Of a DNA stretch of 64,000 bases, positions 21,572-34,790 are shown in pieces (positions within the stretch are counted from its first letter, which is position 1; each line of letters starts with the position of its first letter). The stretch is from Rhabditoides inermis (taxonomy: Eukaryota > Nematoda > Chromadorea > Rhabditida > Rhabditidae). Location of the stretch: the NCBI GenBank assembly GCA_963966185.1, contig CAWZYM010000398.1, positions 711,001-775,000 on the forward strand, in the 5' to 3' direction. Both the position numbers and the translations under genes were made by a program. Under the pieces are notes generated by a model. That model did not search any database and was not told where the DNA came from. It saw only the letters and a program-made list of their open reading frames with translations.

Positions 21572-24500
21572 ATGGGCTCGCTGGAGCCGGAGGAGCTGGC
21601 GCGCCACCACCTCCGCCTCTCCGCCGCCTCCATCGCCGAGAACGTCGGCTTCGCCGTGAGTTGTTTACTTGTTTGTTTGCCTTGTTGTTTGTTTTGGTTT
21701 ACCTGTATTATTTACCCAGGGCTCGTCGGACGAGGCGCTGAACGTGGTGAGCGACGTGATGCGGCGCTTCATCCAGCAGCTCTGGCAGCGCGGCAAGTAC
21801 TACGCCGAACACGGTGCGTGTAACGTGATTCTTGTGGGGGACATGACGAATGGATTATGTTTACGGAAGCAGTATAGGGATCCTGGATAAGAAACTTTTG
21901 ATTTGATTTGACATGCTTATGATTATGTTGGTTCAGCGGGCCGGACGCAGCTTTCGCCGGATGACGTGACGCTGGCGTTTCGGCGGATGCACCTGTCGGG
22001 CGTCGAGATCGCCGACTACATCGGACAGGTCGCCCCTCTGCCCAACGTCCATGCCGTGAGTCTCTGTTATTATTACTCAGAGTGATGTATGTTTTTGTCT
22101 TTCATTTCAGACCATACTGATAGTTTTTTTCCAAGCTGGATTTGACATATGCTGTTTCAGGTGCCGCGCTTTCCGGCGAGCAAGCCCGGTATGCGCACGA
22201 TCCACGCGCCGAGCTGCAGTCAGAGGTGCGTGATGGAGTGTATTGATTGCTTTATCGATTGATTTGTTAGGGAGCTGACGGAGCGGCCGGAGCACGTGCC
22301 CGCGCACATGCCTGCCCTGCACCCCGAGTGGAACGGACATGGTCAGTCTTTCACTTTTAATATCTTGTCACCTCTTATTTCTGACGCATATTTTCAAATG
22401 AAATGAAATGAAATCATTCATCCTGACTCGCATGATATGCTAAAAAGTTTAGCTCTATGTATTTTCAAACATCAAATTGCAGGCGACTACTCGTACGAGT
22501 CGAACAAGCCGTCCACGTCGAGCTCGTCGGACCGGAAGTCGGTTGTTCACCGTTGTTGTTTGTTTGTTTTTGTTTATATTATGTCTTGTAATTGTTAATT
22601 TGTTTGTTTACCTGTTCATTTGTTTACCCAACTCGCGGGTTGCAGACCGAAGGCGAGCGATTCGGAGCTGCCCGACTTTTTCGGCATGGACATTGCCGGA
22701 CTCGGTCTCGTCAAACAACCGAAGGTGTGTGTGTGTGTGTCTTTTAAAAGAAAGTAGAAGTGTTGTTGCACAATTGTGAATACATTTTACAAATAACATT
22801 TGTAGCACGAGCGCCTTCCGCTGGTGGCGTCGCTGGCGCCCGATGTCTCCTCGGCGACGGGGATTCGCAGCTCGGCCAACGGACTCGTCCCCAACGGACA
22901 GCTCAGCCCCTACCTCAAGAAGAAGCAGAAGATGCTATTGGTATGCGTGTGTTCGTGGGTCGTTGGAGTTGGAAAATCTCTGGGATGTGGTGTAGTGCGT
23001 CGTTTACCTTCACCTGTGGCTAGTACAGTGTGCATGTTCAGCTGCAATCCAAGATGGCCGCGTCTCCTTCGCCCGCCGCCTCGCCCGTCCCTCCAGCACT
23101 CAAGAAGGACCTCAGCAGATCCAGTGTATGTTTATTGTCTATATTTTTTGCATATGAATCGTATTCATTCACTAATCCTTGTATGTTTGTTGTATTTACT
23201 GAATCATAATTTCAATCAAAACCAAAAATACTATTGCAGACGCCGCTGTTCGAGTCGAAGTCGTCGCCGGTGCCTCCGCCGGCGCAGCGCGGCCGACCCA
23301 AGAAGATTCGGATAGAGGTAGGCTCACCACTTCTCGTCCGAGTCTACGTGGTTTCAGAACGGCACCGCCGAGCCGTCCGGCGCCGCCTCACCCATGCCCA
23401 CACTGGAGAGGAGCTACTGCGACGGTTCGCTTTTTTGTTTAGCCGGTTGAATCCGGGGTCCTCCATTCATTACTTCATTGATTGTTCGTTCATTTATTAC
23501 GATTTTGTTTTGACTCTTTTATACGTGAATGAACATTTGATTTGACGATTATTTAACGTTTGCATTTTAGAACCGGAGAGTTCCTCGCTGGCCAGCCGCC
23601 CTCAGTCGTCGCTCGCCTACGAGAACGACACGAACGCCTCGACGCCAGAGTACCGCATGGGAGAGTGAGTAGCTTTGATTTTTATCGATTGATTGATCTT
23701 TTTGATTAGATATGTGGTTTATTGTAGGGCGGTTCCGGCGGAATCTGCCGAGTCGCGTCTCGCACGCGAGCTGGCGAAGAAAGCGGCGAGGGAGAAGAAG
23801 AGGAAAGGTGAGGAGTCAAATCAAAACAAATTAAACAATTTATACAGAATAGTCGTAGTGAAAGTGGCAAAGTGGACTATGGAGTCGATTCACATTGATT
23901 GACCAATTGATTTTCAGAGCGGGAGGATAAGGAGAAGCGAAAGGAGGAGAAGAGACAGCAGCGACAGTTGGAGAAGCTTGCGCAAGTGGTGAGATTACAA
24001 ATTCCTTACAAATTCTTTACAATCTATGTCTCGATTTGCAGGAGATGAAACGGGAGCAGGAGCGGATAGAGCGGGAACGTGAGATGGAGCAGAAGAGGAA
24101 GAAGGAGGAGGAGGATAAGAAAAAGTACGAAGTTTATGATATTTACATATGTTCTGTGCGCGATCACTGTATTCTACGCTATATTTTTTATTATTATATA
24201 AAATGGATAATTTCATATTTAGACGACAACGAGAGGAGGAAGAGGCGGCTGCGCAGCGGAGAGAGGAGGAGGAGCGGGAGAGGGAGCGGCAGAGGAAGGA
24301 GAAGGAAAAGGAGAGGGAGAGGGAAAGAGAACGACAGAGGGAGAAGGAGCGGGAAGAGAGTGAGTAATTTCTTTTATTTTCTCTGTTTATTGTTGTGTTA
24401 TTAAAACCAATTAAATACAGTATCTCACCGTATTATTCCAGGCGAACAGCGCGCGACTATCAAACTCACCTTCAAAGACATCCACAGCGACAACCCCAGC

Positions 24501-27500
24501 ACGGCGTTCTCACCCGAAGGTACGGTGGCTAGGGATACTGTAGAATGGAAAGTTTATGGGATTGCTCAAACGGTCAGATGGCAGGAGTTGGCACTGTTTG
24601 ATCACATCCTCTTTACTCTCTCTTATACGCGTTGATACAGTGTTTACGATTCTCGTTCAGCATCCACCCCTCGATCCAGCAACACGGACGTCCACCCGCC
24701 CACACTCACGAGTCGTGCGTTATTTTTTTTATTGATTTTATTATTAGTATTATTATTAAAAATCATTTGCTTTTAATCATGCTCGAGAGTCAATACTGTA
24801 TTTTGTTACAGTGTGTTTTTGTAGAAAACGACGATGACGACTCGAATACGACTCCGTTTGTGGAGGCGACGACGTCCGGCAAGGAGCCGCTCCTCACCAC
24901 CTTCCCCCTCGATCTCAGCATGGACGACCGCAAAGACGACCGCGACAAGAAGAAGGAGAAGAAGAAAAAGAAGGACAAGGTCGGTGGTGTGTTGAGATTT
25001 CAAGTGTATAATTGATTGTTTCTAGTTAATTTAACTAATTGTTATTAATTATTTGAATTGTTATTAATTATTTAATTACATAGTCAATCTGCAGGATCGC
25101 GATCGATCGGCGTCGCCGCACAGCAAGGACAAGAAGCGCGACAAGGAGCACAAGAAGAAAAAGAAGAAGGACAAGAAGGAGCGCGACGATCAGGGTGAGT
25201 GCATTCATACGAAATCGTCAGAATCAGCTCGAATCAAGTAGCACAGTTGTTGCTACTTGAGCAACAACTTTTGAAGAAATCGTTAAATCGAAGAAAAAAA
25301 TCGAAAAAAAATCAAAAATGAACAAAAATTCGTTGATGTATGCATGTAGCTCATGTCACGCCAGATAAACACTGCCTTCCAGAGAGTCCGTGTGTGCCGC
25401 GGGTGAAGATCAAGCTGTCCGTCGACGAGTCTCCCACGCCCCGCTCCGCCGACCCGCCACTCACCTTCAAATTCAAACCCATGCCGTGAGTTTTATATTG
25501 CAAATGCTGACGCATGGAATACGGACGCGATATTCTGCATTCTGAATATGTATGCAGACGTTTCAGAGTCAGAAGAGATTTATACGTGAACATGACATCG
25601 ACGTTATTTTATGTTTATAGTGAGACGCCGCGAGAGGAGAAAAAGGTGGAGAAGTTGACGTTGAGCCGGCCAAAGGAAGAGAAGGTGGGTGGGGAATACG
25701 GTATATTGAAATGTGTTGGGATACGGTACTTATGAAGTTGTTTAGATCGCCCCGCTGAAGTTGCCGCCGCTGAGTCTGCACAAGGAGGAGACGACGCCGG
25801 AGAAAAAGCGCGCCGCATTCGCCAAGGAGGTGGGATCAAATCAAATCAAAATTAAAACGGAACAAAACTGACTATTTCCAATACAGTCAAAATCGTCAAC
25901 TTAAATCGAATACACGGTTAAACATACAACATTCGTTATCACGTTGCTTTCGAACTTTCCGAAATATTCTCTTTTGCTGTGGGAAAGAGTACTGTAGTTT
26001 TGGAGACGGGGGCGTACTGTAGCTGTGGTATGGGAAAGTATGTATATGGAGTTTTCAGACCAAGCCCGAGCCGGCGCTGTTCTCTGTGGAGAAGATCAAG
26101 AAGGAGAAAAAGGAAAAGCACCGCGAGACCCCGCCGCCTCCATTGTTGTGTGAGTAGCCATACCACATCAAATCAATTATTTATCTGTATGTTCACGTAA
26201 CCATGTCTTATTGACATGCTGTTTGCTTGCTCGATGTGAATTTCGCTCGTTTCAGTCACTCCCACCATCACTCCCAAGAAGGAGAAGAAAGAGAAGGAGA
26301 AGGAGAAGAAGAAGGACGAGGTGAGCAGTTGTTGTTTGTCCCCTGATTCACTGCGCATCATGTATGGACTCGCCAAGCGGGTGATGGTGGTGGTCCCTTG
26401 TCTTGCCCACTGGCCTCTTGCCTTGCACGCTCGGGCGCACCGCTGCGGCCCGTCCTGAATGAGGGAATGAGTGGCCCCCTCTCAAATGCATTACCGAAAG
26501 ACGAAGAGAGAGAGAGAGAGAGAGAGACCGCGAGAGTGGAGAAAGTGTACTCTCCGGCTCCCACATATACGCACAAAAGTGCAGTCTAGGTTAGTGGCTT
26601 GAATCGCTTGCGTATGCTAATGACTGGGTATCGCTGAACCGCGGGGTGAGTGCGTTCTGGACTCCAGCGTGAATAGGCTTCATCAGTTTGGATAACGAGA
26701 TGCGTACTATGGCGCTTTCTAGCTGCGTGGGCAAGAAAACAGCCAAATAGGCGTCCTCTGCTAGACAATTGCCCGGAAATCACGTCACTTTCTGCAAGAC
26801 TGTCTGAATGCGAGCATTATTGCTGTGAATGAACTTTTATCATAGCGCTTGTTAAGTAGATGGAGTACTGCTATACGAAACAATACCTTTTGCAATTTAT
26901 GCCCCCGAATCGTCTCGCGACAGGTGGCTCGGCGTTTGCAATTTTTGCAATGTTTTTTTGTAAGGCCGGATCATGCTGGCGTGCAAAAGTGTCGAATATG
27001 GAGACGCGGCAATTCATCAGCCCTCCCGTCAGCTATTGAACACAGAAGAGTCCGTGATGCGTCAAATGAGGCACAAGCAAGTAGATGATGCATTGCCCAT
27101 CGAACTGGAATCCATGAACTGACTGCAGCGGGTGCAGCCGGTTCAACGCCTAATATAGTCGAGTGATGATAAGTACATCCTCATTTGCTATACACGTGTA
27201 TTCAATGAGATGTCGAATAGAACAGGAAGAAGACTTTTATAGAGTTTCATGTAGATATGCGTTTTCAGGAGCCACCCGCGGCGGCGGCGTCGGACGTCTG
27301 GATCTGCCCCGTCTGCTCGGTCGCCTACGTCGACGGCGCCAACATGGTCGGATGCGACATGTGCGACAACTGGTTCCACTGGTGCGTCTGGTTCTTCTCT
27401 TTGGTTCCGTTGTGCTCTTCAATCCCTTGAACCGATAATGTTTTCGTGCACACCGGTGCCACCGTAGTTGGTCGCTGAGACAGGGTCTATGATGAGAGAT

Positions 27501-28094
27501 GAAATCATTCGTGATAGTTGTTTGTTATTCCCTTGCATGCAGTGCTGGCACCACCGCCGAGTCTTGTAGCGCTGTTGTTACGGGGAGTAGGAAGCGGAAG
27601 TGAATGGCAAATGAGAGATAAGGTAGAGAGAGAGAGAGAGAGAGACAGACTATACTCACTCACTGTCACCTGCTGCTCCCCACAGGTCTCTGTGTACATC
27701 TCCTTTTGCTGTGTTTGTTTACACTAGCGCCTTTCTGTTAATAGGTTGATGATGAGAGAGGGGGAGAGAAAAGAAGAGTTGAGTACAATCCGATGACTAC
27801 AAGCGGCTTTGTCTGTCTGTCTGTCTTTCTCTTTTTCATTTGACTAGACTACGTATTGTTTGAAATCCGTATTTTCGAGGAAGCATCCATGTGTATCTAT
27901 AGACAATACGGTCATCAGTCACGATTAAAGATTATCTTTTTTTATAATTCAGGCACTGCGTGGGTCTGCTGGTGGCGCCGCCGGATGACGTGCCGTGGTT
28001 CTGTCAGAAGTGCGCCGACAAGAAGATGAAGAAGGACGGCAAGCGCAAGTCGTCCTCATCCGCGCAGCTCTCGGCCAAGAAGAGAAAGCTGTAG
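21572..28094 (+). CDS. taf-3: TFIID subunit TAF3 (histone fold plus PHD finger)
   Basis: There are 26 exons: 21572-21655, 21720-21813, 21937-22055, 22161-22225, 22271-22341, 22483-22537, 22646-22724, 22806-22940, 23042-23125, 23240-23317, 23358-23424, 23571-23664, 23728-23807, 23918-23988, 24042-24124, 24223-24359, 24442-24519, 24825-24979, 25095-25194, 25383-25485, 25621-25684, 25746-25829, 26059-26149, 26256-26320, 27269-27381, 27953-28094. They give 796 codons plus stop. Residues 1-95 are a histone fold (ARHHLRLSAASIAENVGF, then an extended helix). The middle is disordered, with an AT-hook-like GRPKKIR and long Lys/Glu/Arg helices. The C-terminus has a PHD finger from about 722 (WICPVC, GCDMCDNWFHWHCVG, WFCQKC) and a basic tail ending KKRKL. 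This order is typical of TAF3/BIP2. The family pairs with TAF10 and binds H3K4me3 through the PHD aromatic cage to recruit TFIID to active promoters. Confidence 0.9.
26321..27268. other. Largest taf-3 intron, 948 bp, with an unassigned non-repetitive block
   Basis: The intron separates the Lys-rich exon from the PHD exon. It contains a GA tract at about 26505-26527. From about 26585 to 27165 there is a G/C-balanced block with weak open frames on both strands. No transposase or other domain is recognised in it. Confidence 0.4.
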
Positions 28095-28790
28095 TGTGGT
28101 TCGCCGCACACCAACCAACCCCCAACCCTCGCTCAATCTCGCTCATCCTACATTGGCTGCTGCGAGCGCCTGTCATTCGATTGTGATCCGACTGTCTCTC
28201 TGTCTCGTACCGTAACCCCCAGCCAGTCTGCTATACTCGTTTGTGTCTGTTTCGCCCCGAGAGAGTCTCGTCCGTAGAGATATTTATTCACCCCCTCCCA
28301 TCAACTCCCCTCACATAATGTTTGTAAATATAGGCGTGTGTCGCGTGCCGTGCTCTCACTCTGTGTGTCTCTCTATCCCTCCCCCTCCCTCTCCCTCCCA
28401 AGTGTTTTGATTCATGGCTTGTGATATAGTTGTAACACAGAGAGAGATTGTAACAGAGAGAAGACTGTTTATCCCCGATATCGCCCCGTTTCTCACCTGC
28501 GATGATAAGTTGATGATGAGTCACTTATCGTCGTCTCCTCCCTCCCCATCCTATTTATGTGTCTCACAGTTTGCATCCCGTGTATGTGTGTCTCATTCAA
28601 GCATCTGCTTCACCCCTGCGACACAATAAATTTTTATATATTTAAATATATCGAATGACAAACACTCGGGCGATGATGAGATCGGAAGAAAGTCGGAGAG
28701 AGAGATCGGAATGACACACTTGGAATGTACAGAGAGGGGGTGGGGGATTGGTGGTGGGTGGCCACGCCCACTCACGTCCCGCCCACGCGC
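28095..28790. other. Convergent 3' region of taf-3 and dop-1
   Basis: taf-3 (+) and dop-1 (-) converge here. A clear AATAAA at 28625-28630 serves taf-3. On the minus strand an AATAAA lies at about 28286-28281; if dop-1 uses it, the two 3' UTRs overlap. Confidence 0.5.
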
Positions 28791-30327
28791 TCACTCGGCC
28801 GGCTGCGGCGGCTCCCAGAACTGAGTGATGGAGATGAGCTGAGTGAAGACCAGCGAGAGCGGCGACTGGATCGCAGTCTGAAAAAAAAATGCTATGACGT
28901 CATCGATTTGTAGAATCCATTGGTCAAGATTGTGTAAGAAATGAGGGTAAAGTAGGGTGGAGACAAATTAAAAACGGGATTTGATAATGGGTGGGGGGGG
29001 GTTGAGGCAATCCACTTACTACAAGTCTTCGTCGATACCCTCGCCATTCTAGAGTCAGAGTGGATTACGGTATTACAGTAGGTTGTTTAAAAGTATCGTA
29101 CCTTGACGCGCCTGTCGCGCTGGCAGGTGAGGATCTGCTTGAACGCGCGACGGAAGTCGCGCGAGAAGCGACTGAAAGAGAGAGAGATGAGAGGGAGGGA
29201 GAGGGAGGGAGAGAGAGAGACCACATACCTGTAAATAAGCGGATTGAGCATGGAGTTCAGGTGGCCGGCCCAAGTGAATATCGTGAAAATCGTTTCTTGC
29301 GAGGCGACACACTAGAAATGAGAACAGTCAATGAATTACAAATAACCGCATTGACTTCTTCCCCCTATGGGTCTCACAAAAAAGACACTAGGACAAGTCA
29401 ACAGTACCTGGTCACATAGTGCGAAGAGTGGTGAGAATACGAAGAATGGGGTCCAGGAGAGGATGAAGGCGCCGACGACGATGGAAAGGGTGCGCGCTGC
29501 ACGCTGCTCGTGCACGTACTTCATCATCTGACGCGACTTCTCCCGTACGTTCAGCTAAAAAAAAACAATCTCTGTTACAATCTCTCTCTGTGTTAATTGA
29601 AAACGGTTGATCAACGCGTCTGAAAGACAGCACGAGTGGCTGAGTACCCTCATTTCTTACCCTCATTTTTTTCCTACGAGAAGTCGGATCACAATCGAAA
29701 GAAGTATCATAAAGATACAGGGCCTATTCGCTCTTCGCTGCTTGCATTTGCCGACGGATATAGACACTTATTGCACTTAACTTTGGTTTATGGTCAACTG
29801 CAAGCAGTGTATCTTGTTATTAGTAAATGTATCCTGTATCACTCAAGCTGAATGTGATATTTGATGGTTAATACATCATCTCGGCGGTATTAGTCTATCC
29901 AACAAGGATTGTAAGAGGATGAGTGAGTTGTGTTCTGGTTGTTTGCCGCGATTCAATGCAACCGACTTTATATTTCTCAGGAAGCGCAGCTGTTGTTGTG
30001 CACATTTCTTCCTCATGCGAAAGTGGCTCTTTTGTGTTGCATAGAGGCAAGTGAACTATAATCCGATTCGGCTAAGAGTCTGATTCATCGCGAACAAACG
30101 ATTATCATTGTCATAAACGATTCCGCTAGTGCTAGTCTGCTAGTCCCTGAATATGGTATATGGACATATGGCACTCACTCTCATCCACTCACTCCTGCTC
30201 ACTCTTTTTTGAAGGTCCACTCACTCTACTCATTGGTCAGTAGCGGGGCGAGTTGCGGTGGCGATGCGTGCATTATGCATTAGCTGATTATGGAGAGAGG
30301 CTCTCGCGCGAGGGACAGAGGTTCATT

Positions 30328-30369
<42 letters not shown>

Positions 30370-32705
30370 GGAACACGAGGCATTGTCAACGCGGGTCGGA
30401 GGGAAGCGATGCATCACTATCGCTGGGGGTAATTGGAGCCAGAGAGAGAGGGGGAAGGGATTGGTCTGTGTAGATGAGTTATGGAATCTGCGCTCACCTT
30501 CTTCCGACTAGTGCTGGTCTCCGATGTACCCGAGTGGTCGTCGCGAGCGATCTGCAACTTTCAATTTTCAGATTTCCAGATGTAAGAACATCTCCGGACA
30601 CTACTTTGCTTTTGTCGTTTGTCTCTGACTCCTGGCGGAACGTCTCATCCATTCCTTCACAGTCGACTGGGCTATGACGCGAGAGAGTTAGAGAGGGAGA
30701 GGGTGCTTTGTTCTAACACACATACACGTATCCTATTGTCCTTGCTACTCATTGAGTCATCTCATAATGCGATTCAGTGTAGCGCAAATCCGAGAGAGTG
30801 AGTGGGTTGGCGACTAGCAATGAGGCGAGTGAGCGGGCCCACCTTCTTCTCGAGTCGAAGAGCGCCGTGTGTGTTCGCCTGATCGGGATGCAACAGGTTC
30901 GCCTTCCCTCCCGGCGGCGGCGGCGTGTCCAGTCGTTCGCATCTACGATCAATCAATCAATCATTTGTCAACTAATCATTTGTAGAAATGATCTCGCATC
31001 TACAGGCACATCAAAACACTCCTAGCCGACCGCTTCCCTGTTTCACAAATCACAATCTTTTAATCGTGTTAAAGTTAAACGTCTTCTTTCTTCCCTGTTT
31101 TCAACGTTTTTCGCAGAAAAAGGCAGTGAGCCTGGAATTCGGTTGTGTCCCGATCTCGGCAGCGGATGCGATTAGCTCCCCTCCCCCTCCCCAACTGGAA
31201 TAGTCTCGTCGCGCGAACTGATCAGAGAGGTGCGCGCGCTTCTCTCGTTAGTCCCTGGACCATATCGCTATAACCGCATTTTGCGCGCGCGCGGGCGGGG
31301 GCCGTATGCGGCTAAAGTTCTCTCGCCCAATGATGAGCTAAGGTTCCCACGAGCAGGGTGGGTATGTGAGAGGGCGAGGGATTCACAGAAGGCCACGTAG
31401 ATAGACTCACGGCGAGAGTAGCGGCGAGGTGATGAGCGGCGGCGCGGTGCCATCGATCAGCGACCGACACGACATCTGAAACACCACCACGTCATCGCTG
31501 TGTTACATGAACCTTGGCAGTGAATCGAGTGTGTGTGTGTGTGTGTGTGTGTGTGTTCAGAAAGTAGGGTGGGGGGAAAGAGAGGCGAGCAGCCAAAAAG
31601 GTAGAAAGGGGTAGAAGGAGAGCCCATATCATATCAGCAACTCACATCCATGTCCGTATACTCGTTATCCACCTGTATGTATATGCAGCGTTATGCGGTC
31701 TCGGGAAGTGATTATACAAAGTGACTACGTCGCCCGCTTTTTTCGTGAGCGAATGCGGAACTAGATTAGTCTCGGTCGAGTTTGAGAGTGTGTTGTTGTC
31801 ATTGTGTTGTGTACCTGCTTGAGAAGTAGCTGTGTGGTTGCGCTGCCGTTGTTGCGGCTGCGTCGCAGGCTGCGAGTCGACGTAGACCGAGCCGGCTGAA
31901 AGTCATACAATCAAGTAGCGGTAAGTCATTTCAAACGACTTCGAATTGCCTTCAAACTATTCCCGATATGCCTTGCAATTTCCCTTCAAACTTCAAAAGA
32001 CTTCGGATATGTTTTCGAAGATACTGACCGCGCCTTCAGTCAATCACATACCCCTCAGACTGGCCCCATTCTGTGAGTAGTAGCTAAGGTAAACAAGTCT
32101 TGTCCCCCGTCTTGTCTCGAGAAACATGGAACCACGCGAACCTTTTCTCTCCGCCACCCCTCCCTCCCTCTCTCTCCCCCAGCTCCTCCATTCGAAAAAA
32201 GCTCGTATATCCCGAAGCGTTACATTATTCATGAGTGTTGCGACTTTGTGCATAGAGTGAGGGAGACGTGGAGGATCAGGGGAGGTCGTGTGAGACACAC
32301 AACTCGTATATGTAAAGAGATGATAGATAGAGAGACTAGTTGATGGTCGGATACAGGCGCATCCGATTACATGCTTCCTTCTTCACGCGAGTGTTCCGCA
32401 GAGGAAATTGGAGCGTCGTCGCAAACGGTGAATTTGTTTCAGATGCTGCTACGTGCTCTCTATGGGTGGGCGAGAAGAAACTTCTCATATATATATATAT
32501 ATATGCGAAGCCCCTCGCTCTCGCTCCAAAGCGACTAATAAGCCGGGGGCTCATAATACACCGTCGCGTTTTATCTGCGAATGATTGAGTGTCGTACCTT
32601 TCCAAAGTGAATGCGGAGCGTGGGTGCGGAATCTTCGGAGAGCATCGACTCGGACTCGCATTTCTTCGCATTCTTGCACTTCACCTGAAACTTCCGTATA
32701 TACAT

Positions 32706-32746
<41 letters not shown>

Positions 32747-34052
32747 GAGGAGGAGGAGGAGGAGGAGGAGGAGGAAGAGATTAGTGTATTAGTGATGTAT
32801 GTATGCAGAAGCAAAATGAAAGACGATAGCGTCGATTAATATGCGTGTAAATCTCGTTTCTGTGTATTGTCCACCCTCGCATTAGATAAACGAGCGAAAA
32901 ATATATATTAATCCCTGGATTCTGATATCACGCGGCTTAAATATTATACTATAAATATACCTTTTTGATGCCGCTCTTCAGTGACCGTGAGTGACGCGTC
33001 GCTATCAAAAACACCTGCAACCAGGAATTTCAGTTTGTCATCTCTCCAAGGGATGCGTACCTTTCCATACGCGAATAGAATAAGGCAGAGGGGAATGTAA
33101 AACGAGACTAGCGATGAGAAGCCGACATACGTCGCGCTGTCCGTGAACTCGCACTTTGTCTGGAACAATTTATGGATCGGTTTTTATCGATTGATAGATA
33201 TATTTTTTTGTATTACCTGATCAGTATACAAGTGCGGAGAACTGTTGCGCCACCACGCTATCGCGGGAAACGAGAGGCCTGGAAATAGACCGGCGTAAAC
33301 ATCTTGTCACACATCAATCGATAGATCATGTCACTTACACGCTGACATCACCCAGACGAATCCTATCGCCACAGTGATACGGCGTTTCGACACCTTGTCT
33401 CGGTAGCCGATCGGGTCCTGACCGGCCATGTACCTAAGCGGACCATTATGTAGATAGACAATTGTGGAAGGGGACCCTTACCTGTCGAGACTGATCACGC
33501 ACAGGTTCCAGATCGAACTGGTCGACGCGAGAATGTCCAGCGCGTGGAACAGATCGCACATAGTGAGACCTTCATTATCGTTTGATTAGTTGTCCATCAA
33601 CCTGTCTCGTACCGAGTATCCATGTGTGGTTGGTCATCTCGAAGAGTGAGTTGAGTGGCATGACTACTAGGCCGACTATGAGGTCCGCGATAGCCAGCGA
33701 GATGATCAGGTACCTGGAGAGAGAATAATAACAACACATACTATCTGTCCAAAATGCATAGTCGCCGTCTATCAACGAAGAGGCCTAAGAGTTCTTTCTC
33801 CCTCTGCTCGCCAGACGGAGCGGTTTTTTCTCTGTATCATGGTTGCACCTAAAAGTGCGGGGCCCAAGGGAAAGGGGGGAAGACCCCTGACGCAAATCGA
33901 CTAATCATTTCACTCCTCCGTTCTCCTCGCCTTGGCAAAACCATATTTGTCTGTGTCGGCGGCCCGTGTATTTTGCAGAGTTTCTCCCTCGAAAATAGAT
34001 AGAGGATAGATGGAAGGAGGACGAAAGGGAAATGAGAGAGAGAGGTAGATAG

Positions 34053-34107
<55 letters not shown>

Positions 34108-34516
34108 GAGAGAACAACAACATGATCATCATCCCCCACAAAACGCTACTCGTGCAATCGGATTGCGGTAGACGACCCTCTCTCTCACTCTCACTCTCTC
34201 TCTATCTCTCTCTCCCTCTTTTCGTTTTTTTACACGCATACATTACAGAAAATAGAATGCAAAGATCCCCGTGATCGACTAGCAATTGGTGATTGGCCCA
34301 ATTGAAAGTATGCCAATGATCACTGACACACAGAGAGAAGATGAAAAAAGTGACGTACCCGGTGGGATTCCTGAGGTACTTCTTTGTGCAGACGGCGATG
34401 ACGACGAGGACGTTTCCGGCGACGGTGAGCACGCATACGCACGCTAGCACGACGGCCAGTAGCGGGTGGCGCCATTCGATCGCCGACCACTCCACACCTG
34501 CAGTCATCATCATCAT
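28791..34516 (-). CDS. dop-1: D1-like dopamine receptor (GPCR)
   Basis: There are 16 exons: 34516-34359, 33713-33613, 33569-33482, 33433-33339, 33278-33217, 33159-33061, 33014-32961, 32684-32598, 31895-31815, 31672-31646, 31475-31411, 30942-30843, 29554-29408, 29311-29229, 29171-29102, 28877-28791. They give 467 codons plus stop. Class A landmarks are all present: GNVLVVIAV in TM1, [10 protein letters not shown] in TM2, the amine-binding Asp in [12 protein letters not shown] of TM3 followed by DRY, serines in TM5 (SSLVSFYIP), WTPFF in TM6 and NPLIY in TM7. [13 protein letters not shown] and the C-terminal [10 protein letters not shown] match nematode DOP-1 closely. The third intracellular loop (exons at 33014 to 30843) is Ser/Arg-rich. 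DOP-1 couples to Gq in neurons and muscle in C. elegans. The start is the first of four ATGs, but CTGCAG just inside it could be an acceptor for an upstream first exon. Confidence 0.93.
32710..32775. repeat. (GA)n followed by (GAG)n microsatellite in a dop-1 intron
   Basis: About 32 bp of GA passes directly into about 33 bp of GGA triplets, close to the acceptor of the exon starting at 32684 on the minus strand. Confidence 0.9.
34046..34112. repeat. (GA)n microsatellite in the first dop-1 intron
   Basis: A GA run of about 65 bp with two C interruptions lies between dop-1 exons 1 and 2. Confidence 0.9.
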
Positions 34517-34737
34517 GTCCTCCGTGTTTTCCGTGTTCGCATGCCTAATTCAACGGCGTTGTCCTACTAAGTGGGTGTCATTATGCGAGCGCAGAGGCGG
34601 CAAAAACCACTTTGTGGGGCGCTGTCTGGTGTTGTGTGCGCATCGGTGGCTTCGGGGGGCAGGAGAGTGTCTAGACTCTCCCGGGACTCCGAACAGTCAT
34701 TAGTAACACTGAGAGTGAGCGGGAGAGATCATCGTTC

Positions 34738-34790
<53 letters not shown>

